Shown here: positions 7,129 through 11,674 of the stretch, one piece after another
Position numbering within the stretch: position 1 is the first letter of the stretch
Layout of the letters: each line of letters opens with the position of its first letter
From: an uncultured Selenomonadales bacterium
Lineage (GTDB): Bacteria > Bacillota_C > Negativicutes > Selenomonadales > Selenomonadaceae
DNA length: 11,674 nucleotides
Assembly: GCA_946407175.1 (NCBI GenBank)
Contig: CAMJNB010000013.1
Coordinates: 1-11,674, forward strand
Direction: 5' to 3'
Notes under the pieces: model-generated
Databases searched by the model: none
The model's input: only the letters and a program-made list of their open reading frames with translations
What the model was told of the DNA's origin: nothing
Translations under genes and position numbers: made by a program

Positions 7129-7228
7129 AGTTTCACCTTGAAAACGCAAAAAGCCCGCAAAGTTCAACTTTCGCTAAACTTGCAGGCTTTCGCTTATCGA
7201 ATCACCTAAAAAGTTTCTATTATTCATG
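7129..7228 (-). promoter_or_regulatory. attenuator-type 5' leader of the sulfur cluster
   Basis: About 100 nt lie between the predicted start of transcription (near 7228) and the first start codon. They hold a strong intrinsic terminator (7188-7148) before the ribosome binding site. A competing hairpin, with arms AAAGT at 7171-7167 and ACTTT at 7163-7159 extended by GC at each side (one bulge), would use the terminator's 3' arm. This is the layout of a transcription-attenuation switch. A 17-codon reading frame (ATG at 7227, TAG at 7176-7174) ends inside the terminator's 5' arm; it has three Ser codons but no Cys or Met beyond the start, and no ribosome binding site. I do not recognise S-box, T-box or other sulfur-linked riboswitch signatures. 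Confidence 0.5.
7148..7188 (-). terminator. intrinsic terminator inside the leader of the sulfur cluster
   Basis: The arms AGCCTGCAAGTT and AACTTTGCGGGCT pair over about 12 base pairs with one bulge and one G-U pair, and are followed by five T residues (7152-7148). It lies downstream of the promoter at 7263-7235 and upstream of the first gene, so it can act as an attenuator. It could also stop transcripts arriving from hpf. Confidence 0.8.
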
Positions 7229-7234
7229 GCGGCA

Positions 7235-7263
7235 ATTTTACCGCAGAAAAATTTTTTTGTCAA
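7235..7263 (-). promoter_or_regulatory. sigma-A-type promoter of the sulfur cluster
   Basis: On the minus strand a perfect -35 TTGACA (7263-7258), a 17-base spacer and a -10 TAAAAT (7240-7235) lie in the gap after hpf. It is one of the two best promoter matches in the window and would drive the leader, DUF2292 gene, MBL-fold gene, metY and cysK. Confidence 0.8.
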
Positions 7264-7311
7264 TTAAAATGCGAACCGAGACTTTTCAGATACTTGGTCA
7301 AGGTTTAAAGT

Positions 7312-7869
7312 CTATTCGTTTTGGGATTCGAGTAAACCGTAGGCTCCGTCATTGCGCTTGTAGACTACGCAAATTTCATTGGTGGTACCGTCACGGAAGA
7401 CGAAGAAATTATGGTTGAGCAAGTTCATCTGCAAAATCGCCTCTTGCACGTCCATAGGCTTGACGAAAAAGCGTTTTGTCTTGACGATAGGAAATTCGCC
7501 GCTTTCTTCTTCAACTTCGGCATGAGATTGGGCTTTTTGTTCTTCGATTAATTCTGACTTGAACCCGCCGGCGCGGAAACGTCTTTCCAATTTAGTTTTT
7601 TGCTTACGAATTTGGCGTTCAAGTTTTTCAATGACGAGGTCGATTGACGTGTACATATCGCCGGTTGCCTCTTCGCCGCGCAGAATCAGACCGCCGGGAA
7701 CTTCCGCCGTGACTTCGACGATGTGACGATCTTTTTCAACCGCCAACAAGACAAAAATTTCGTCAATGTTGCCGAAGTACTTTGTAATTTTTCCCACGCG
7801 CTTTTCAACGTATTCGCGCAGTGCCGGCGTAACTTCGGTGTTTTTACCTCTGATGTTGAATGTTGCCAT
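7312..7869 (-). CDS. hpf: long-form ribosome hibernation promoting factor
   Basis: This is the stationary-phase factor that binds the small ribosomal subunit and dimerises 70S ribosomes into inactive 100S particles. The 185 residues match the long form: an N-terminal S30AE/RaiA domain (about 1-100, starting FNIRGKNTEVTPALREYVEKR), a charged linker (101-127) and the C-terminal dimerisation domain (about 128-182, with KRFFVKPMD-x-QEAILQMNLL-x-H-x-FFVFR). The ATG at 7869 is preceded by GAAGGGG at nine bases; a start nine codons upstream is less likely. A sigma-H-like promoter lies 44 bases upstream, in keeping with control of this gene by general-stress and sporulation-entry sigma factors in Bacillus. 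It is monocistronic or read into the next leader. Confidence 0.95.
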   Translation of the reverse strand: MATFNIRGKNTEVTPALREYVEKRVGKITKYFGNIDEIFVLLAVEKDRHIVEVTAEVPGGLILRGEEATGDMYTSIDLVIEKLERQIRKQKTKLERRFRAGGFKSELIEEQKAQSHAEVEEESGEFPIVKTKRFFVKPMDVQEAILQMNLLNHNFFVFRDGTTNEICVVYKRNDGAYGLLESQNE

Positions 7870-7912
7870 GAAATTCAACCCCTTCCGATATTTCATTTAT
7901 CTTGTTGGTAAT

Positions 7913-7939
7913 ATTCTGCAAATTTATTAATAATCCTTT
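7913..7939 (-). promoter_or_regulatory. sigma-H-like promoter of hpf
   Basis: On the minus strand AAAGGATTA (7939-7931), an 11-base spacer and GCAGAAT (7919-7913) match every specified position of the Bacillus subtilis sigma-H consensus RnAGGAwWW, N11-12, RnnGAAT. No equally good sigma-A site was found in this gap. The match is visible; use by sigma-H here is inferred from the known regulation of B. subtilis yvyD/hpf. Confidence 0.6.
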
Positions 7940-7967
7940 ATCGTGAAAAAAAAGTGCAAAAAAATTT

Positions 7968-8044
7968 AGCGGTTAGTGATTAGCAGTTAGCCGTTAGCTA
8001 AAAAATATCTGATAAAAGCTACCGGCTATCAGCTAAAAAAATAA
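7968..8044. repeat. heptanucleotide tandem repeat tract C between rpiB and hpf
   Basis: There are five clear 7-bp units on the plus strand (AGCGGTT, AGTGATT, AGCAGTT, AGCCGTT, AGCTAAA; TTAGnnn when rotated). Six further units fit the same register more loosely. TAGCCGTTAGCT (7987-7998) and AGCTACCGGCTA (8017-8028) form an inverted repeat with one mismatch, so the tract can fold as a hairpin. Unlike the other tracts it does not touch a stop codon. Confidence 0.8.
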
Positions 8045-8070
8045 CCGTCGAAAAACTCGGCGGCATTTTT
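8035..8070. terminator. hairpin with A tract and T tract, probable terminator of rpiB
   Basis: CCGTCGA (8045-8051) and TCGGCGG (8057-8063) form a seven-base-pair stem with a five-base loop. A seven-base A tract lies to its left (8035-8041) and a five-base T tract to its right (8066-8070), so either strand could terminate. rpiB ends 52 bases away on the minus strand and is the likely client, although on that strand the stem has one C-A mismatch where the plus strand has a G-U pair. Confidence 0.55.
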
Positions 8071-8082
8071 AATCTGATTTAA

Positions 8083-8110
8083 TTGACATAGAAAAATATT
8101 TTGCTAAAAT
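8083..8110 (+). promoter_or_regulatory. promoter-like sequence pointing antisense into rpiB
   Basis: TTGACA (8083-8088), a 16-base spacer and TAAAAT (8105-8110) lie just outside the 3' end of rpiB and face into it. No plus-strand gene follows until 8699, so a transcript would be antisense to rpiB. The match is good, but the region is AT-rich and chance is possible. Confidence 0.4.
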
Positions 8111-8121
8111 TTTTGCGTAGA

Positions 8122-8583
8122 TTATTTCACGGGCACGCAATGTTTATTGTTAATGTCGGCAACTTTTTGAACGCGGCGACGATATTTTTCCGCAGTCAAA
8201 GGTTCGGTCTTCATCCACGTTTTAACAATTTCCATAGCGATAGCGCCGCCGATAATCTTACCGCCGATGCAAAGTACGTTGGAGTCGGTATGTTCGCGTG
8301 ACAGCTGTGCGCAGAAAGGGTCTTGGCAGACGGCGGCATAAATGCCGTAAATTTTATTGGCAATGAGCGCACTGCCGTAGCCTACGCCGTCAACAAAAAT
8401 GCCGCGATCACATTCGCCCTTAGCAACGGCAAGAGCCGCAGGATAAACGAAGTCCGAAAGGTCGCAACCTTCTTCGTCGTACGTGCCGAAATCTTTTACC
8501 TCGTGTCCCTGACTTTCGAGATATTTTTTAATTTCGTTTTTAAGTTGCGTACCGGCATGATCATTCGCCATTGCAATTTTCAT
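8122..8583 (-). CDS. rpiB: RpiB/LacAB family sugar-phosphate isomerase
   Basis: This 153-residue protein fits ribose-5-phosphate isomerase B in length and fold: MANDHAG (5-11) with the substrate-binding D8/H9, GIFVDGVGYGSALIANK (61-77), SREH-x-DSNVLC (95-105) with H98, and a C-terminal YRRRV. RpiB interconverts ribose-5-phosphate and ribulose-5-phosphate; LacA/LacB relatives act on galactose-6-phosphate. An oddity: the catalytic cysteine of the E. coli type (CGTGIG) is replaced by D65 and the following threonine by V67, and the position of the mycobacterial glutamate appears to be S71. The protein may therefore use another base or another substrate. AAGGGGG lies seven bases before the ATG. 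The gene stands alone, divergent from the glucosaminidase gene. Family is secure; the exact reaction is less so. Confidence 0.85.
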   Translation of the reverse strand: MKIAMANDHAGTQLKNEIKKYLESQGHEVKDFGTYDEEGCDLSDFVYPAALAVAKGECDRGIFVDGVGYGSALIANKIYGIYAAVCQDPFCAQLSREHTDSNVLCIGGKIIGGAIAMEIVKTWMKTEPLTAEKYRRRVQKVADINNKHCVPVK

Positions 8584-8621
8584 AAAAACGCCCCCTTAAC
8601 TTTTAATCTATTAATAAACTG

Positions 8622-8650
8622 TTGACATATTTCAAATTTTGTTTTCTAAT
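8622..8650 (+). promoter_or_regulatory. sigma-A-type promoter of the envelope cluster
   Basis: A perfect TTGACA (8622-8627), a 17-base spacer and TCTAAT (8645-8650) lie in the divergent gap, giving a leader of about 40 bases before the glucosaminidase start. No promoter of similar quality is seen before the next two genes, so it may drive all three. Confidence 0.75.
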
Positions 8651-8698
8651 ACTTCTATATGCGAAAAATTTTTCCTTTAATAACATGGAGGATTGACG

Positions 8699-9889
8699 AT
8701 GAAAAAATTTTTAAAATTAGCTTTAACCGTTTTAATGCTTGTAGCTTTAATCGGTTTTCAAAATGTCGAGGCGGTAGAATTTAATCACGCGCTTTTAAGT
8801 CAAACGCAACTCACGGAGTCGCCGTCTAAAGAAATTCCGAAAATTATCATGCGTGAAAATCCAAATGACATTACGATTTTCGGTGAACCCGTTGCAACGC
8901 AGGAACAAATGGTAAAATTTATTCTTGCTCGCAATCCCAAACCTAAAATTAATTGCTCGGTTGAAGATTTGGTACGCTACTACTACGAAGAAGGCAAGGT
9001 GGAAGGTATTAGACCGGATATCGCACTTTGTCAGGCGATTAAGGAAACCGGTACATGGAATTACGGCGGTGACGTTACGCCGGATCAAAATAATTTCTGC
9101 GGTCTCGGTACGACCGGCGGCGGCGTGAAAGGCGGTTACTTTCCTACGCCGCAAATTGGCGCACGCGCACACATTCAGCACCTTTTGGTTTACACGTCAA
9201 CACGTCCCACAAAACTTGCCAACGTCGACCCGCGCTATGACCACATTGTAAACAATCGCCGTGACGTTTTCGGAAACATTCATACTTGGACCGGCTTAAA
9301 CGGCGTATGGGCGGCGCCGGGACATAACTACGGACAGGATATTTTAAGCTTGTGGCAACAGGCGCTTGCAATGTACAGCGGCAAAGAATCAATGGCACAA
9401 GTTGCAAGGGAAGGCAACACGCCGGAAGATCGTGCGGCAAATTTCGTACTCAGCGGCTTGATTCATTACGGCAACAAAGATTTTGTAAGTGCGGAGGCTG
9501 ATTTTAAAGCGGCGGTGAACATTCTGCCCGACAACCCCGATGCACTTTGGGAGTTGGCATTGGCGCAGGAGAAAAACGGTAAATCTACAGACGCCATTCA
9601 AACTTACAACAGAATTTTACAGATTAAACCGAATTTTGAAGTCGGTTATTATCAGCGTGGCAGATTAAAGCTTGCACGCAACGATTACAATGGCGCGATT
9701 AGTGATTTCAAGCGTGCATTGCAAATTGAAAGCAGATTCGTCGACGCGCAAAATGAAATTGCCATTGCTCATTTCAGACAGGGTATGTACAACGAGGCGT
9801 GGCAGGATATTCAAATTGCCGCGAAGATTAACACGACTCATGCCATTGTAAATGAAAACTACGCAAAACTTAAAGCGTGCGTGAGATAG
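8699..9889 (+). CDS. secreted GH73-type glucosaminidase with C-terminal TPR repeats
   Basis: This 396-residue envelope protein is probably a peptidoglycan N-acetylglucosaminidase. A signal peptide (residues 1 to about 25, cleavage near VEA) is followed by a short linker and a glucosaminidase domain (about 85-228). That domain has the putative catalytic glutamate E116 in QAIKETG, a conserved NNFCGLGTTGGG loop (131-142), the GARAHIQHL segment (154-162) and the W-A-x-PGHNYG segment near its end. Residues 245-380 form about four TPR units, each near 34 residues, likely for protein contact. The ATG at 8699 has GGAGG seven bases upstream; an upstream TTG at 8693 is only one base from that site and is rejected. 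It lies 70 bases before the LytR-CpsA-Psr gene, in the same direction. Domain calls are firm; the TPR fusion is less usual for this family. Confidence 0.85.
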   Translation: MKKFLKLALTVLMLVALIGFQNVEAVEFNHALLSQTQLTESPSKEIPKIIMRENPNDITIFGEPVATQEQMVKFILARNPKPKINCSVEDLVRYYYEEGKVEGIRPDIALCQAIKETGTWNYGGDVTPDQNNFCGLGTTGGGVKGGYFPTPQIGARAHIQHLLVYTSTRPTKLANVDPRYDHIVNNRRDVFGNIHTWTGLNGVWAAPGHNYGQDILSLWQQALAMYSGKESMAQVAREGNTPEDRAANFVLSGLIHYGNKDFVSAEADFKAAVNILPDNPDALWELALAQEKNGKSTDAIQTYNRILQIKPNFEVGYYQRGRLKLARNDYNGAISDFKRALQIESRFVDAQNEIAIAHFRQGMYNEAWQDIQIAAKINTTHAIVNENYAKLKACVR

Positions 9890-9942
9890 CTGTTAGCTCT
9901 TAGTTGTTAGCGATTAGATTTTAACTACCGGCTAAAAGCTAA
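9887..9942. repeat. heptanucleotide tandem repeat tract D, starting at the glucosaminidase stop codon
   Basis: There are eight 7-bp units beginning with the TAG stop itself: TAGCTGT, TAGCTCT, TAGTTGT, TAGCGAT, TAGATTT, TAACTAC and two weaker ones. Six successive units start with TAG or TAA, so all three frames meet stops within 21 bases. The tract fills nearly the whole gap to the next gene. Confidence 0.9.
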
Positions 9943-9959
9943 CCGAAAGGGATGATGCA

Positions 9960-11501
9960 TTGGAAAATTCAAATTTGCCGCCGCGCCGAACTCGTTCAAC
10001 GAGCCGGCTTGTACTTTTTATCTTTCTCGTAGTATGCTTTGTCTCTTCCGCCGTTGCAGGAGCTATGTTCGCCTCGTCCAGCATTTTTGACGGCAAGAAA
10101 AAAACTCCCGTGACGGTGGTTGAAAGGCAACGCGAAAATAAAAGCGAAGAATTGATAAAGGCAACAGATAAGGCGACAATTTTAATTATGGGCGTCGATA
10201 TCCGTCACGACGACGTAGGACGCTCTGATACTCTCATGGTGGCAACGGTTGACCCTAAGTTAGACCAAGCGTCTCTTTTGTCAATTCCGCGTGACACGCG
10301 CGTTCGCATTTACGGCTACGGTTTTGACAAAATAAATGCGGCGTATGCTTACGGCGGTGAACCGCTTACCGAAATTACCGTAGAAAATTTTCTCGGCATT
10401 GACATTGACCATTACATAATCGTAAACGTTCACAGCTTTGTGAAAATAATTGACGCGATAGGCGGCGTGGATATTTACGTGCCGAAACGTATGTACTACG
10501 AAGATCCCTGGGACGACGACGGTGGGCTTGTAATTGACCTTTATCCCGGCAGACAGCATATGGACGGTAAAACCGCCGTCACTTACGTTCGTTACCGTGA
10601 TTCGGAAGGCGATATCGGCAGGGTGCAACGTCAGCAACAATTTATGGCGGCTTGCTTAGACAAAGTAACTTCGCCTGAAATTATTCCGCGCATACCTGAA
10701 ATTATTCGTGAAGTCATGTACGCCGTCGAAACAGATATGTCTTTCCGCGAACTCTTGGGACTTGCAGGCGCTCTTAAAGCCGCGCAGGCTAACGGTCTTT
10801 ACACCGACATGGTGCCGGGTTATCCTTTGTACATTGACGAAATAAGTTATTGGATTCCCTACGTTGATGAGATTCGTTACGCAATGGCGGAAGGTCTCGG
10901 CGTTTCCGTTGATTCAAATATGCGCCGCCGCTTTGAAAGGGACGCTCACGAATACAGTGATTCAATTCCCGACAGCGCGGTTGAAATTCCCGAAGGCGCA
11001 GAAAATATCGGTTCGGCAAGGCGCAAGGACAGTGATTCAAGGCGCAGAAGTTCATTTGATTCACGCGAAAGTTACAACAGCCGCAGTGATTCGACTTCTG
11101 ATGATGACCGCTATTCAACGTCTGAAAGTCGCACTACCGCAGATGACCGCCGCACTACTTCCGGTGACCGTTACAATTACGATAATCGCAGTGATGACAC
11201 TACGTCGCGCAGGTATGATGAAAGAAGTTCTTCTGAAAATCGCACGTACGACGATAGGCGTGAAAGTTCGACTTCCGATAACTACCGGCGCGGTGAAAGT
11301 TATCCCAGCGACTATCAGCGTGACGATACCGCTACGCGCAGGCTTGATGACACTACGTCGCGCAGGTATGACGACAGGAGTTCTTCAGAAAATCGCACCG
11401 ATTCCGACAGCCGCGTTTATGACGACCGCCGAACTTCCGACAGCTACCGACGTGACACTACAACTGATGAGGCATTCGACACGCCGTCACGAAGGAATTA
11501 A
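9960..11501 (+). CDS. LytR-CpsA-Psr family protein with Ser/Asp/Arg-rich repetitive tail
   Basis: This membrane-anchored protein is of the LCP family, whose members transfer glycopolymers from undecaprenyl phosphate to peptidoglycan. It has 513 residues: a short cytoplasmic start, one membrane helix (about 17-39), then the LCP domain (about 72-290). Conserved residues are visible: GVD-x-R (78-82), R88-SD, SIPRDT (108-113), YVRYR (209-213) and D218-x-x-GR-x-QRQQ. Residues 350-513 are low-complexity and highly charged, rich in S, D, R, T and Y, with an internal duplication (DDTTSRRYD...RSSSENRT at 412-429 and 463-480). Such a long zwitterionic tail is not typical of the family. The start is TTG, with AAAGGG nine bases upstream; nearby ATGs are out of frame. 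A glycosyltransferase gene follows after 36 bases, which supports a role in attaching a surface polysaccharide. Confidence 0.9.
   Translation: MENSNLPPRRTRSTSRLVLFIFLVVCFVSSAVAGAMFASSSIFDGKKKTPVTVVERQRENKSEELIKATDKATILIMGVDIRHDDVGRSDTLMVATVDPKLDQASLLSIPRDTRVRIYGYGFDKINAAYAYGGEPLTEITVENFLGIDIDHYIIVNVHSFVKIIDAIGGVDIYVPKRMYYEDPWDDDGGLVIDLYPGRQHMDGKTAVTYVRYRDSEGDIGRVQRQQQFMAACLDKVTSPEIIPRIPEIIREVMYAVETDMSFRELLGLAGALKAAQANGLYTDMVPGYPLYIDEISYWIPYVDEIRYAMAEGLGVSVDSNMRRRFERDAHEYSDSIPDSAVEIPEGAENIGSARRKDSDSRRRSSFDSRESYNSRSDSTSDDDRYSTSESRTTADDRRTTSGDRYNYDNRSDDTTSRRYDERSSSENRTYDDRRESSTSDNYRRGESYPSDYQRDDTATRRLDDTTSRRYDDRSSSENRTDSDSRVYDDRRTSDSYRRDTTTDEAFDTPSRRN
11193..11398 (+). repeat. 53-bp direct repeat in the LCP tail (11193-11245 and 11346-11398)
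   Basis: Two copies with only a few mismatches lie 153 bp apart, a multiple of three, so both encode DDTTSRRYD-x-RSSSENRT. They show recent in-frame duplication in the charged tail and make the region prone to length variation by recombination. Confidence 0.85.
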
Positions 11502-11522
11502 GAATTAATAATGTAGAATTTA
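11495..11522. repeat. heptanucleotide tandem repeat tract E, overlapping the LCP stop codon
   Basis: Four 7-bp units (GAATTAA twice, TAATGTA, GAATTTA) fill most of the gap before the glycosyltransferase gene. The first unit contains the TAA stop of the LCP gene. It is the shortest and most AT-rich of the five tracts, so chance is harder to exclude here. Confidence 0.6.
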
Positions 11523-11537
11523 AAGTGAGGATAAGTC

Positions 11538-11674
11538 ATGGCAAAAAAATCTGATAAAAAATCCAATGCACCGGCAATTTCAGTTATCATAGCGCTTTAC
11601 AACACTGAAAAATATCTCGCGCAATGTCTTGAAAGTCTCTTGGCGCAAACTATGCAGGACTTTGAAGTTATCGT
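11538..11674 (+). CDS. GT2 family glycosyltransferase (N-terminus only)
   Basis: The first 45 codons are visible. After a lysine-rich start comes AISVIIALYNTEKYLAQCL, the hallmark first strand and helix of GT-A fold family 2 glycosyltransferases, followed by ESLLAQTMQDFEVIV. Such enzymes move sugars from nucleotide donors onto lipid-linked or protein acceptors on the cytoplasmic side. The ATG at 11538 has an AAAGTGAGGA sequence upstream. It lies directly after the LCP gene in the same direction, suggesting a role in making the surface glycopolymer that the LCP protein attaches. Acceptor and sugar cannot be told from this fragment. Confidence 0.88.
   Translation, partial: MAKKSDKKSNAPAISVIIALYNTEKYLAQCLESLLAQTMQDFEVI

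Noticed and set aside
7129..7230. Resemblance of the leader stretch GGTGATTCGATAAGCG to the start of a THF riboswitch, and the idea of an S-box or T-box.
   Set aside because: Only a short match is seen. The other conserved THF segments, the S-box core and the T-box AGGGTGGNACCGCG element are absent, and the leader is too short for S-box or T-box.
7279..7313. A hairpin over the hpf stop codon (AGACTTT with AAAGTCT, inner CTTG/CAAG) considered as the hpf terminator.
   Set aside because: No T tract follows the stem on the minus strand, the loop is large, and the pairing is AT-rich. It may be a weak structure only.
7968..8044. A CRISPR array or small RNA gene in the hpf-rpiB gap.
   Set aside because: The period is seven bases with no spacers, and the tract belongs to the heptad family seen elsewhere in the window. 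No independent promoter and terminator pair brackets it.
8583..8623. A sigma-A promoter for rpiB in the divergent gap (TTGAAA on the minus strand with a TAATAG-like -10).
   Set aside because: The -10 matches only three of six positions and other registers are equally poor, so I do not list it, although some promoter must exist here.

Overview
The window most likely comes from a member of the Negativicutes (Selenomonas-like Firmicutes with an outer membrane). The mixture supports this: a TolC-family outer-membrane efflux protein and an envelope M23 peptidase sit beside Firmicutes-type genes, namely a long-form ribosome hibernation factor, a LytR-CpsA-Psr protein, GGAGG-type ribosome binding sites and a sigma-H-like promoter. 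This is inferred from gene content only; no rRNA or marker gene is present.

Minus strand, right to left: rpiB (8583-8122); hpf (7869-7312) behind a sigma-H-like promoter; then a strong sigma-A promoter, a leader of about 100 nt with an intrinsic terminator, and a four-gene sulfur cluster. The cluster is a small protein made of two DUF2292/YezD-like units (7128-6790), an AHL-lactonase-like metallo-beta-lactamase fold hydrolase (6728-5886), O-acetylhomoserine sulfhydrylase metY (5872-4580) and cysteine synthase cysK (4485-3556), closed by a strong terminator. A second minus-strand unit follows: a TatA-like protein with a long hexapeptide-repeat tail (3428-2430), overlapping by 95 nt a tolC-like gene (2524-1271) that ends at a terminator. 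A membrane-anchored M23 peptidase (1138 to the window edge, cut off) comes last.

Plus strand, from a divergent promoter at 8622-8650: a secreted GH73-type glucosaminidase with TPR repeats (8699-9889), a LytR-CpsA-Psr ligase with a Ser/Asp/Arg-rich repetitive tail (9960-11501) and the start of a GT2 glycosyltransferase (11538 to the edge). This looks like a cell-envelope cluster.

Three things stand out. (1) Five intergenic tracts consist of degenerate 7-bp tandem repeats built on TTAG/CTAA. Four of them begin at or overlap a stop codon. (2) The sulfur cluster has an attenuator-like leader that I cannot assign to a known riboswitch, and its first gene is a duplicated DUF2292 protein. (3) The TatA-like protein has a hexad-repeat tail and an unusually long overlap with tolC. 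No tRNA, rRNA, CRISPR array or insertion sequence was seen, and no gene-free stretch exceeds 300 bases; the longest is about 250 bases between hpf and rpiB.
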